Source of the DNA: Clitopilus passeckerianus
Taxonomy: Eukaryota; Basidiomycota; Agaricomycetes; Agaricales; Entolomataceae
Assembly (NCBI GenBank): GCA_944990035.1
Contig: CALYLX010000126.1
Location: 2,480,001 to 2,544,000, forward strand
Length of the DNA stretch: 64,000 nt
Direction: 5' to 3'
The translations under genes and the position numbers were made by a program. Position 1 is the stretch's first letter; every line of letters starts with the position of its first letter. The notes below the pieces were generated by a model. The model had not been told where the DNA came from. It ran no database searches and worked only from the letters and a program-made list of their open reading frames with translations. Shown here piece after piece: positions 24,209-36,200 of this stretch.

Positions 24209-24387
24209 AGATTGTCCTAAAATTGATACCTGCACTACCAGTGCACACTAACACTTGCTTCGTGGAATGTAATAACAACCCAATGAACAGTCTTTGTCAA
24301 AGTTTTGGGTATATGCGTGGTATATTGAATTACAGCTTTACAAATACAGAAAGTGTCGAAAGCAGTGACTAGTGACCAGCTGGTCCT

Positions 24388-25683
24388 TCAGGCAGGTCTA
24401 ACCTTCCCCAGCCATGCGTTGATGTTAGAATACAGAGGTGGTGGCGGGTTACTGGCATCCGACTCCTCATACGTTCTATTGACACCTGAATACGTGGTTT
24501 GATGCATATGGAGAGGGGAATTCTGGGTGTCAGAACCTTGGGGACCTATTCACGAAATTAGTATGAGGTCGGCATATTCCATGTGGAAAATTGTTTCCAT
24601 ACGTGATAGGAACCTAAACATCTGAGATGGTGCCATTCTGTTGCGACGTCTTCGACGGTACCAGAATACACCGGCGACAATGAGGCCAATGAGAACGAAA
24701 GCCCCGATTACACCTCCTGCTATAGCTCCTGCAGAAGACTTGTGGGAACCTCCAGACTGGGATGTGGTTGAGGTAGGCTCGGATCCAGGGAATATAGTTG
24801 TGGTGACGACATAACCATCGCTATTAGTGAAGAGCGAAGTGTAAATGATAGTGGGCATGTCAGAGCTAACCGCCGAAGATTCAACAGGCGTAGGGGATAC
24901 TCCTTCCATGCTTTTGGAGGTAGCTGTAGGGAGAGGTGCGGTAACGGCTTCCGTAATGGTGGTAGTGAGTTCCGTCACTACTATAATGTTTGAGCTTGTC
25001 GAAGTACTAGGCGAGGTTGGCGACCTGGTGGGAGGTGGAGGCTGGTTCGTTGGGGTGGGTGAGTTCCTGCACGGGTTCGGTAGGCATATCAGTAGAATTG
25101 CCGGGAAAAGGAGGGGAACATGTACGTGGTTGGAGCCTGATCAGGTCCTGGCTCAATGGTGAAGGAAGGGCCTCTTGTATCGAGGGGTTTTCTAAAAACA
25201 AATTAATTTATATCAATCCGGAGAGAGTGAGCCTAAACCCACCCATTCACACTCATAGCAATGGTGTAGACTCTGTGTAGACCCTCAGCTTCTGAAAGCA
25301 TGTTGATACACTGAAAGAATGGACGTACGCTGGAGCCGGTGCGTTATTCACAGGCATGGTGGCCCTTTTGGGCCTCTGCGAGCTCACGTTTGGCATGAGC
25401 AGAATCAGCCTTCCATCGCTAGTGCGCAAGTTTATGTCGAATGCTGGAGGATCGCTCGTTTCGGCGCTCCATGAGACCACGATCTGGTCATTTTGGTGAA
25501 TAGTACTGCTTCCACTTGGGGTGACAACCGAGTTGACGATGACCACAGCCAACGAGTGGGTGTAAAGGAAGGATAAGAAACTAAAGGGCGCTTATTTGGT
25601 CAACGAACGCCCCAAAACGATGAAAACAGAACTCACAGGAGTGTACTAGGGTTGAACAGAGCAAACCAAGGTGCAGGACGCAT
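24388..25683 (-). CDS. tandem array copy A: KRE9/KNH-like single-pass membrane protein
   Basis: Most downstream of five paralogues. The signal exon (MRPAPWFALFNPSTLL) joins FLSFLYTHSLA. Then a KRE9/KNH-like beta domain (STIHQNDQIVVSWSAETSDP; FDINLRTSDGRLILLMPNV) continues over an intron as VYTIAMSVNG and GPSFTIEPG. A Ser/Thr/Pro stalk follows, then the juxtamembrane motif YTSLFTNSDGYVVTTTIF, one TM helix (GAIAGGVIGAFVLIGLIVAG then VFWYRRRRR), and a short tail ending PPPPLYSNINAWLGKVRPA. An apparent frame change before the stalk is explained by an intron with donor GTACATG. This copy lacks the cytoplasmic coiled coil of B-E. It is probably a surface protein; sensing or wall binding is inference from the domain order. 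Confidence 0.78.
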
Positions 25684-26287
25684 CCTGCTATGAGAAGTCA
25701 GTGGATTCAGCAACGACCATGAGCGGGGTGTCCAGGGTGTGCAGCAAGGCACTCTATCAGGTCCACTGACCCACTTTAGAGAGTTCCCACAGATTGGCAA
25801 AGATTTCTTGACATCAAGGTTCGATGAAGGGGCTGTAACATCACTTGATTCGACTTCGCATAATTCAATTGATGCCTTCAAAGTTCCGTTTGAGCGATCC
25901 GAGCGTTTATCCTACTAACCAACTGGGTCCCACACAACCGTGTCTGCCCGTAGGTCCTTGAGTGGACCATAGAATGGAACTAGTGCGAGGCGGTCACAGT
26001 GCTTGTAGATGCCAGGTAGGTGCTAAAGTTTGCAGGAAACATCCCCGACAGGATAAGTTCGTATTTGCTGAGACGTTGACAACCCAGGGGTCATAGGACA
26101 TGATGGTCGAGTCGAAGTCCAGTAGATATCGCTACCTGACGCCACGAATAGAATACCGCCGGACATCTTTACAGAACCCGACAATTGAATGGGTTGCAAA
26201 GGTCAACAACCACTATCTTGCCATTATCTAGATACCCTAATAAGCCCGTGTATAAAATGACAAACAGATAAAGTATATGTACAAAGA
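25684..26287. other. spacer between array copies A and B
   Basis: About 600 bases: promoter of copy A and 3' flank of copy B. A minus-strand frame at 25684-25881 upstream of A's signal exon is probably leader sequence. No other gene is seen. Confidence 0.4.
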
Positions 26288-27692
26288 CTATGGAACAGCG
26301 CTCTTGTGGAAGCTTATACGAGGGTGGTTGGGATCCTCAGCCCTCGGTGGTGTTTGACTCGACGTTGACGTGGGTTCGACATAGTCGGGTGCCATGACGC
26401 CATTAATAAGGAGCCTGCTCACAAGAGCCTCCTGCTGGTTTTCAAGAGCTTGGATACGCTCTTGAAGTTCGTGGTTTTCGCGCATTAGTCCTGAGGAGTC
26501 CCGAAAGGCACCAGACGATGGCGGTTCAGGCTGGCTCGCGAATGTGCGTTCTGGCATGATATGAGATGAGGTGGTGAGTGGCACAGGAACGGGGTGCACT
26601 TACCAGACTTGGTTTGAGAGTAGACTCGAACCAAGGACACAGCGGATTCACCAGAGGATCTCTTCCGTCGACGCAGGAGGAAGAAGACGACGATGATAAT
26701 TGCAATGAGAGCCAAAGCGCCAAGGACACCTCCTACAATAGCGCCAACTGGAACCTTTGAAGTGCCGTTACTGTTGGCACTGTCCTGGGAACCGGGCGAG
26801 GGCGTCGATAGAATGCTGGTGGTGTAAACTTGGCCGTTGCTGGTAAATGCGTACACGATCGTTGAGGCGCTTGGGCTTGTACGCTCCTCGCTGGCAATGC
26901 TTCGTGCTGTGGTTGAGACGGAAGTAGGTTCAGGGGACTGGCTTCTATTACCCTGAGATGAGGATGCGTTTTCAGGGAATTGTGTATTAGAGACTTGCGT
27001 CGTTGGTCCTGCATTATTAGACGTGGAAGTTGCAGGTGTGTTTGTATTCGGTACAGTTGTCTTCACCGTTACGGTCTGCTGGGCGGGAGGATTTCTAGAA
27101 TCTTGGGTTCAGCACGTTAAGGACTAGAGAGGAGGCGAGGTCGAGACTCACTTCGTGGTACTTGTAAGTTGACTACCAACAAAAAAGTACGGGCCATGAG
27201 TGAGTACGGAAAAGCTGATGGAACATGTCAAGAGTGTCGCAGAAAAGTAACAGCAACCCCACCTACCCTCTCACGTAGATACCGTTGGCGTACTGGCTAC
27301 AGAAATGGTCAGGGTCGTATTTTTTCTGCGGAATTCGTAGACTTACCCATTGGAGAGGCCAGCAGGCAAATCGAGGACTACTTCTCCCCAGGCCAGTTCA
27401 ATGTTGGGCCGTAGGAGTCCATGTGTGCCATCGAAATGGACGAGGTCTATATCAAAACTATCTGGATCACCAGATTCGGCTACCCAAGAGACCTTGATTT
27501 TGCCAGGTGACTGAATATTGTTACTTCCATCTTCCCCGTTAATGGTTGGGTTGAGCCGTATTGCAAAGGAATGAATGGGCGCCAACAAGGCCAATCTGTT
27601 TGAAACGCGGGGTGAATGGTTGCTCGGTGGTATCTTGTAGAGACTCACGAGAGTGCGAAGATTTTGCAGGCCAGTGGCATATGCGCTAGCAT
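26288..27692 (-). CDS. tandem array copy B: KRE9/KNH-like single-pass membrane protein
   Basis: Signal exon MLAHMPLACKIFALS joins LALLAPIHSFA. The extracellular beta domain is NPTINGEDGSNNIQSPGKIK, VSWVAESGDPDSFDIDL and LRPNIELAWGEVVLDLPAG, then GQYANGIYVRG. Then a long Ser/Thr/Asn-rich stalk, the motif STIVYAFTSNGQVYTTSIL, TM helix (VPVGAIVGGVLGALALIAII then IVVFFLLRRRKR) and a tail with a coiled coil (RENHELQERIQALENQQEAL) followed by the block LLINGVMAPDY shared with copy C. The frame is intact over all joins I checked. A TATA-like box lies about 85 bases upstream. The domain order resembles cell-wall stress sensors. It could equally be an adhesin or structural wall protein. Confidence 0.8.
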
Positions 27693-28497
27693 AGGAAGAT
27701 TCTAGTGAGGACGGAAATCATGACCTCGAGGAGAAACCGAGAAAGAAAAAGTCTGTGAATGTCACATCGGATGGCTTTATATCGCAAGGCATCGTAACTA
27801 GCGAAAATCCAGGGGTATCTCCTCCATTTCGATTTGGGCACCCAATTTGATGTTGTGATGAAGGACACCAAGCAATAGAAATTGCGACAACTCGCAGAAT
27901 TGATGACCGGGGAAGCGGTCCTGTGAAATTCTAGTTCGTTCGGTACCGCATCCTCGCCCTGAAAGACAGAAAGAACAGTAAATCGAACGCCCACGTCAAA
28001 CTTCATTAGCGCTGACTGCCAACACAGTACAAGGTCGGGAATGTGCCTGTGAGCCAAGCACTGAGCGTTTTTTCACCGACGACGCTTCACGAAGGCCAGA
28101 AGGATCCGCTCATCCAAATCAACATAATTCTGATAAGAAGATTGATTATTAGCCCGTTCGCTAAGAGATGTGAAGGTTTTCCTATGAAATCACATGTGTT
28201 TGTAGTTACAAGTAGATGGTCTGGAGACGGGCTGAGGTGAAACACCTAGCCATGGGCCATGAGATGGATGTCAAGAAAGAGGTCTGATTGCGCCATCAAT
28301 CCCAGATTCAGAAGTGATCCCTGACCATGTGTTGATACCTGGCCATTCATTTTTAGGAGCCTGATAAGTACGACCACAGGGACATATAATGTTATATTGC
28401 GGTAGTTCGGAATATAGTAATGCAATCTAGCGGTTGGGCGTAATAAACCCCACTGTAATAGTATACAACATGTCCAACATGGGTCCGATGCGATCTG
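27693..28497. other. spacer between array copies B and C
   Basis: About 0.8 kb. Contains the copy B promoter. Remaining frames have no domain character. Confidence 0.4.
27773..27785 (-). promoter_or_regulatory. TATA-like box of array copy B
   Basis: The minus strand reads GCGATATAAAGCC about 81-93 bases before the ATG at 27692. Confidence 0.5.
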
Positions 28498-29694
28498 CTA
28501 CCGGCGCGAGTCTGGTGTCAGAGGCGAGTCTAGTGTTGGGTGCAAGCTGTCTCCAGTTGCATCGTAGTCAGGCGCCATGACGCCGTTGATCAAAAGGCGG
28601 TTTTCAAGAGCGTGTTGCTGCGCCTCGAGTGCTCGTATCCGGTCTCTCAGCTCGTCGTTCTCCCGTACAAGCCCGGATGGAACCTTGGACGAAACCGTCG
28701 TGGCAGAGTCTTGTATGGTTGCGTGCGTGAGCGACACTTGTGATGCTGAAGGAGCTAGACAAATCAATGGTCAGGTAGAACAGAGATCAGAAAAAGAATT
28801 GCATACCGTGCCTCGTTTGTGGCCCAACCGTAGTAGGTGAAAAAGGGCTCACTACGGGTTCAGTGGTTGTCGTGGATCTTCTGCGACGCCGCAGGAGGAA
28901 CAGAATTATCCCTATGATTACGAGCAATGCCACGCCTCCAACTACACCTCCTACTATTGCGCCGACGGGTGCCTTCTTACCACCAGAAGCGGGCGCAGCC
29001 GTTGTCGACGGTGTTGCAGACACGGCTATGGTAGTCGTCTGCACTTGGCCATCGGTCGTGTAAACATACACAGTTGAAGCAGTCCCAGAGGTCCTAGAAC
29101 CAGACTCAGCACAATCAACCTTGATATCGTAGTGGCTACATACGAGGAACTGGGTGGTGGCAAAACAGTGAAGACGGGGCCGCGTGGAACGATAGGCTTT
29201 CTGCAAAGCGAATGTTGAGTCTCATGTGAATGCGAGCTTTTTGCAAGAACTGTACTTACCCAGCTTGGTATACGGCAATGTTGTATGGGCTATGAAAAGG
29301 TTAGAATCCTGAGATGCTAATTTTGAACATCATCCACGTACTCGGGAGGAACATTAGGCAAAGCCTGTGTCAAGCTTCCCCAATTGAGATCAACATTTGC
29401 TTTGAGGCCTGTGAGGCTCCGGTTCTTCCACACCAGACTGACATCAAAACCGAAGGGGTCTCCGGATTCTTTCTGCCAAGTGAACTTGATAAAGCTATCA
29501 GGGTATATGTTGCTGCTTCCATCGTCAGCATTAACCACGGGTCCCAGTTGCAGAGCTGAACATCTCGAGGGAATTAATCCAAAGATGTAACTGAAGAAGC
29601 CTCGGGATTAGTACGGACGTTCGCGTTATCTGTCCAACGAAGGTACGTACACGGCCGACAGGTAACCTACTACCTTCCAGTAGAACCCGAGCAT
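28498..29694 (-). CDS. tandem array copy C: KRE9/KNH-like single-pass membrane protein
   Basis: Signal exon MLGFYWKVVGYLSAV joins YIFGLIPSRCSALQLGPVV. Beta domain: NADDGSSNIYPDSFIKFTWQ, KESGDPFGFDVSLVWKN, LKANVDLNWGSLTQALPNVP. Then YNIAVYQAG and KPIVPRGPVFTVLPPP. A 54-nt intron with donor GTATGT restores frame into the stalk motif STVYVYTTDGQVQTTTIAVS. The TM helix (APVGAIVGGVVGGVALLVII then GIILFLLRRRRR) leads to a tail with coiled coil (RENDELRDRIRALEAQQHAL) and LLINGVMAPDY, nearly identical to copy B. All joins are in frame. Together with B this forms one subgroup, probably the best-preserved pair. Confidence 0.8.
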
Positions 29695-30803
29695 GGGGAT
29701 GTGCTCTGCAACACAGGTAGGCTTCTGTATAACGCGCGAGACGGTGAGGGGGCGAGAAGAGCGTTTGTAACGGCGAGCCAAGCGGTTTATATGACACCAT
29801 GTGGTGCTTCGGCGGCTGCTACATTTGGGCTTGGAATCAGGGCGTAACCGATTTATGGATGCTGTAAGGATCAAATAAAATCGGAAAAGTTGATCAGCAG
29901 CTCCTCTTGATAACCATGGAGTTGGCAGCCGTGAGATGTTCCTCATCTTCCACTACTAAAGGCTGGTCTAAACGCTTTCGTGGCCGTCGAATTGAACTCG
30001 GAGAAATATCGTAGATTGCACTAGAATCATGAGGATATCCGCAGTCGGAACGATTGATCCTGTTCTTGTGGAGACTACAGTTCGGACAAGGGAACTGACA
30101 GCCACCATAAAGGAGGAAAAGTCCGAAAATCATCTCCTTTTCAACTTGATTGGCACTGATTCCTTATCCTAAAATGGCTTGAAGATAGCAGATTTTTGAC
30201 CCCAGGCGTATGTCTGGCCCAGAACTTTCGGCGATCTCCTTTCGTTGTCCTGAATCTGATTCTGAGAAAATATTTGAGTGCAATTCTGAAAAGCTCCCAC
30301 GGCATGGTTTGTCAGCCTCACTCCAAAGACGCCCAAATTGGCACTGAAACCGTTTCAAATCAAGCACAGGGGCTTCTGGTTGGGAAAGTCTGCTGTTAAA
30401 GTCGCAAAAGTTGACCCCATTTGATCAATGACACTAGAGAAGCGTTGAATTTGGCCAAAATTTGGCGCAGCCGAAAACGTTCTTTCGTAAGCGTCGACGT
30501 ATTTCGTCTTCCTGAGCTTGAATCTGAAGTTGGTTTTCTCAAAAGTTCTTCCTTCGGAGGTAGCGACTTTGTTGAATTCGCTTGTTCGGAACTGTAAGCA
30601 ATTCTGAATCTCAAACTGATATGAAGATGTTGGCACTTTGATCATCGAGATGCGAGGGAAGAACTGCATGACAAGGATCTGCCCGAGTTCATCAATCCTC
30701 AAAACGGGATGTATCTTTGTCATCGAGTAAGATCACCCAAAAGCAACTTTTAGCTGAAGTTTGACCAGTTCCACTTGTATTCCCAAATTAAAGAGAACCA
30801 ACA
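29695..30803. other. gene-free insert within the array, between copies C and D
   Basis: About 1.1 kb, the longest spacer in the array. From about 30150 to 30720 it has a distinct texture: repeated variants of ctgaatctga/ttctgaa, two tttgacccca/gttgacccca blocks, and broken frames rich in Phe, Ser, Glu and Lys on the minus strand. I suspect an old inserted repeat but cannot name it, and no intact gene is present. Confidence 0.4.
29783..29794 (-). promoter_or_regulatory. TATA-like box of array copy C
   Basis: The minus strand reads TCATATAAACCG about 89-100 bases before the ATG at 29694, matching the spacing seen for copy B. Confidence 0.5.
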
Positions 30804-31893
30804 CTAATTATGACCGGAATATTCCCTGATCCATCGGTCCGAGTTACAGACGGTGTTCCACATGCGTTCGGCTCTTTGTTGCTGGGATAGGTTAGTAGGA
30901 GCTGGGGTCTCTGTGGGAGGTGTATACGCGGGTGGGGTGTTCAGTGTTGGCTCTAATGCACGCTCGAGTGCCCCAATCCTCTCGTTGAGAAGTTGGTTTT
31001 GCTGCATCAACATTTCGCGGTCGTTAGATTTTGCACCACCAGCCTCTGGACACCAATATGGCTCGTCAGATCAAGCATTACCATTGAACAGGGTGTCAAC
31101 GTACCGACAGAAGAAGGTCCTCCATCGAAAGGAGAGACCTCAGAGACCGGACTGTCAGATCCAGCTTTCCTCCGCCGGAAGAAACAAAATGCCAAAACAC
31201 CGATAATCACTAACAGACCTACTCCACCGACGATTCCGCCTATGAGAGCGCCGGGAGGAACCTTCTTGATACCGCTTGAACTGCTTGAGGTCGCGCCAGG
31301 GGTGTTTATGGTACTACTCGTAGGTGAACCAGAGGTCGAGGTTGAAGAGGATGATCCATCCGGCGTCACGGTGAAAGATGGTCCTTTGGGCACCACGGGG
31401 TTACTGTTGACAATCTCAAGTCAGACTGTAGTTGTGCAGAGGAATGAGAATAAATCTCCGTACCCAAAGACATAAACAGCAATGTTATAAACACTATTGT
31501 GTAGAGTCGATGATGAGGTCCATACAGAGAGACGGATAAAGGACGCACGCTGGGGCAGGAACGTTCCCCAGTTTGACAAGAGTTCTGGTCAAACTTCCGT
31601 CGACATCTGGTGCAATGGTTGTCAGATTCCCATTCGCCCATAGAAGGTCAATGTCGAATCTTGGCGGGTCGCCACTTTCGTTCGTCCAGGAGACCGTTAT
31701 CTCGTCATTGGGATGGATGACCGTGGAATTGGCTTAGAAACGACTGGGTTCAGTTTCAAGAGAGGGCTTGCAAGGGAAACAGCAGTAGACTACTGAAGAC
31801 ACGATCAGAAAACTGATTCTGGGTAAATGTATATCTGACGAAAGCTGAACTCACAAGAGTACGGAAGTGCGAAAGTGGACCAGCGGCATGCAT
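30804..31893 (-). pseudogene. tandem array copy D: KRE9/KNH-like membrane protein with apparent frameshift
   Basis: Signal part MHAAGPLSHFRTL joins STAVSLASPLLKLNPVVS. The beta domain follows (STVIHPNDEITVSWTNESGD; FDIDLLWANGNLTTIAPDVD; VKLGNVPAPA), but the frame of the signal part and that of the domain differ by one base at 31731-31735, and no intron signal explains it. Downstream parts are intact: PKGPSFTVTPDGSSSSTSTS, TM helix (GALIGGIVGGVGLLVIIGVL then AFCFFRRRK) and tail coiled coil (MLMQQNQLLNERIGALERAL). Read directly, translation would end soon after the signal peptide. This is either real inactivation or a single-base sequence error. The tail groups this copy with E, not with B or C. 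Confidence 0.65.
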
Positions 31894-32378
31894 TGGGTTC
31901 CGTTCCTCAACAGCCTTCCTGAGCGTCAATAAAAAGGCTGGGCAACTCGGTCTCAATAATGGAGGCCATCGACATGGTTTTGAAGCCCTGACTTGTTCAT
32001 CAGTCCGGTCAGACCGTTTCAGGGCACTGAGGAAGGCACAACGCCACCCATGGATCTTCCTCGACAAGTTGCGTGTTGACGCTACCTTCGCGATGGGCGC
32101 TGAAACTTTGCTGAGTTTTGCCATGACTTTGAGGTTTCGAGATGATAGTCTGGCGGAAGGTGTTGGGCTCAGGCTGTTTGGATACAGTACCAGGCTTCTG
32201 ATCAACGATTCCAGGCAATTACTCTGGAGCAAAGAGAATCGAGCATTTCGGTACGAACGACGATTATATTATCAATAGTATAATATAGATACAGGGACTC
32301 CATACAATCCAACCTACAGTCCACATAGTACAAGATCAGGGCAAGCGAGAAGCAGGACGCAATTGTGCAGTCGCATAA
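31894..32378. other. spacer between array copies D and E
   Basis: About 0.5 kb. Minus-strand frames at 31756-32232 overlap copy D's signal exon and have no further domain character. Confidence 0.4.
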
Positions 32379-33708
32379 TCAGGAGGTGCTTCTCCCCCAA
32401 CCTCCTTCAATATCCCTCTGCTGCGTCTCGAGGGCCAGAATCCTTTCGGCCAGTAGTTGATTTTGCTGCATGAGCAATGCTTCACGCTGCGTAGGTCCCT
32501 CGTATTGTTGAAGATGGGAAGCACGTTGATTCCGTAGGTCTGCTTGGAGAAGGTCCTGTTGTCGTTGAGCTTCCTCCCTCTCCCGGATAACAGCCTCCAA
32601 ACGGCCTATAGAAGAGAAATGAGAGATTAGAAGATGTCCACGTGCAGCTGTGGAAGAGAGTAAGTACCTTGCTTTTCAAATGGTTTGGCGCCTGTTTGAA
32701 TGGGCCGATTGAAGACCTCGTCCGCTAAGGCATCTGAGGATGTTGACTCCGAAACGCGTTTACGCCGTCGCAGGAGGATGAATGCAATGATGCAAATTGC
32801 GATAAGGATTATGCCACCACCAACAGCACCTCCTGCTATTGCGCCCGTCGGTTTTCTTCGCGGTGTTTGTAGATTGGTTATTTTGGTCTGGAGATGTGAC
32901 GCCACCAGTCCCACTTGACTGAATATTGCTTTCGGTAGAGGACGGCGCAAACGTGACAAGCGCAGTATTCGAGGACGATGCAAAGGTTTGAGTGTTTGAT
33001 GAAGCAGACCCTGTAGTAGCAGTAGACGAGGATTCTGTGGTCTGTGGTGCTTGGGTGCTTGGGGGTGGTGTTGATGTCGTGGCCGGTTTCGTTGTTGTTT
33101 CTGTTTTCTGGGTAGGACTACGCTTAGTTAGCTCCAGCAAGCAGACAAAACGCTAAAGCAGCTTACGAAGGAGCAGGAGCATTCGGAGAAGGAACCACAG
33201 AGAAGAGAGGACTTGTTCCTATCGCGGTTCTATAACGAGGGTGTGAGAATGATCGAGATGAACAAAAGCAGAGAACTGACCCAGAAACAAAGACTGCCAG
33301 GTTATATGATCTATCAAAACAAGTGTTAATTTGAAGCATGGTCTAGAGGGAAAAGTCCATTTACGCTGGTGCATCAATCTTCCCTACACTCCCCTCACAG
33401 TCCCAACGTTGATGTCGACGTTCGAAGCAAAGTACGTCAAAGCGTCTGTAGGCCACCAAATCATTATTGTAATCGTGTTAGGGTCACCACTCTCCTTCGT
33501 CCATGAGGCATAGATTTGACTGTCGGGATAGATAGGTGCATTCAACCCAGCTTGCGGGGTCACTGGGTCAAATCGAAGAGGGCAGGCGATGGGCAGGAAC
33601 GAGAGGATTCTAACATGTCATTAGTTCTGAGAATCGCAGCAAGATAATTTGAATTGTTACTCACAAAAATGAAGGTATCCACCACTCAAGTAGAGTAGGT
33701 GGCATCAT
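32379..33708 (-). pseudogene. tandem array copy E: decayed KRE9/KNH-like membrane protein
   Basis: The signal exon MMPPTLLEWWIPSFL joins ILSFLPIACPLRFDPVT. The beta domain reads NAPIYPDSQIYASWTKESGD, then runs into an in-frame TAG at 33384-33386. The expected end of the exon (GKIDAPA, before a GTAAAT donor) lies in another frame. A second frame change falls just before the TM helix, at an A4 run near 32852. A weak GTGGCG donor could remove it by splicing, but other copies have no intron there. The TM helix (GAIAGGAVGGGIILIAICII then AFILLRRRKR) and the tail coiled coil (LLMQQNQLLAERILALETQQ) are well preserved. Two independent disruptions make a pseudogene likely. Confidence 0.65.
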
Positions 33709-34561
33709 GTTGACTCCAGCAACAAGTTGGACAACGCCGTGGAAGCACAAGCTTCGCGGATGGAAGTGAAGCGAAAGCTGAGCGCTGAAGCCTGAGGTTC
33801 AATACAAAGTAGAATGAAGGAGATTTCCCATGCAAAGCGTCCTTGGCCTGTCAAGACAACTTACAATGGGAACCATTTCGTTGCCAATGTCAAACTTCCA
33901 TCAAGATCATCATGAAGGCGCTAATTGAATTGAGACACAACAAACACGACTTTTCAGGGTCTTTGTTATCTTCGGCCACGGAATGAGCGCTGCAATGCGA
34001 AATTGACGCTTTGCACTGCGTGCGTTCGACAGACCAAACCACAAGGTGAAATTGTTTGCATCGCCGCCGACAAAGTTCAAGTTGTTCCGGCTTTCTCGGA
34101 TCGAATGTGGTGTCCTCCTTCAATCAGCCCGTACGATGGATGGATACCGAGTGAGGGACTATGCGGCAACACTAGGGCCTGGAACGCAACATTTCGCGTA
34201 TGGGAGGCCCATGATCTCTGCTGGTGTTCTAAGGCGTAAAATGCTGTAGAAGAACCTGATGGCGACCGGGGATACGCCTCAAAATTCGAGCCTGATGTCA
34301 CGGAATGGTCTCTTCGTCAAGGACGCGGTTTGGACACGCAAACGAGTGCAATGACTCAAAACACTTCATAAGGAACTAGGCGTGATTTCTATGCCAATTA
34401 CAGGCGAACAATAACGGATATAAGGGGAGACTAGAAACAAGAATGGATACAGTATGTGACGAAGAAAGCGTACATGAGTGCACAGGATGACAGAACACCA
34501 GTCCTATCCAGCAAGTCGAAGCTTCCCAACACTCCTCATTAACCTCTCACCACCGCAGCAA
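33709..34561. other. spacer between the array and RAB11
   Basis: About 0.85 kb holding the promoter side of copy E and the 3' flank of RAB11. Opposed frames around 33890-34300 have no domain character. Confidence 0.4.
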
Positions 34562-35606
<1,045 letters not shown>

Positions 35607-36200
35607 GATAAAGTCTTGTCGTTCGTATAAGGTGGTGGCGTTAGAGGATATATAGGACGTTCACTGTGATGGTTCGTTTCAAACGAGTGGTGTAGTAAGG
35701 GCTGATGCGGAGTTTCAATCGCTGATCACCTCCTGAATGCTCTGAAAGATCCTCAAGCACACTAGTTTACATTCTTTGCTTGCTGACATTGATATCAGTT
35801 TCGCAGTTCGTGGTCCAGAAAGCTGTGCGAAAAATGCTATCAGATATGGGCTGCTTGGAGGTTCTACTGGCTAGTCTCGCAATTATTCTCTGATTTCAAA
35901 CAGTCGCTATGTCAATGAGGTCTCCTCCAGAACACCTCGACCTTGTAATGAGAAACATCAAGGAGTGTCCAACCAACGTCCAACAACTGATGGATTTCTA
36001 CGAACCCCGCCATTGGCCAACGCGATACCTCTATTCTCAGCGACCTTCCAGCTCCAGCCGCTCAACTAAAGCCGCTCATCCGGTTTCCGGGCCGCTTCAG
36101 GCCTTCTTATAATCGACCTATCTGGAAGGCACCTCCAAGACCCTGTTCCTGCTCTGCGTAAACTCTTCACTGGTAACCGTATCAGCCTGAACTTTACCTG
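35607..36200. other. divergent promoter region, RAB11 and rhamnose mutarotase
   Basis: Contains the 5' flanks of both genes. A 67-codon plus-strand frame at 35909-36112 has no domain character and is not called. Confidence 0.45.

Noticed and set aside
25000..25140. Possible frameshift in array copy A before the stalk
   Set aside because: Explained by an intron with donor GTACATG and acceptor GTGCAG that keeps the frame.
28866..29210. Possible frameshift in array copy C between the GPVFTV region and the stalk
   Set aside because: Explained by a 54-nt intron with GTATGT donor and TCTAG acceptor that keeps the frame.
29894..30133. 79-codon minus-strand frame with CxxC-like cysteines
   Set aside because: Lies in the odd insert within the array; the cysteine spacing does not complete a known zinc motif and neighbouring frames are broken.
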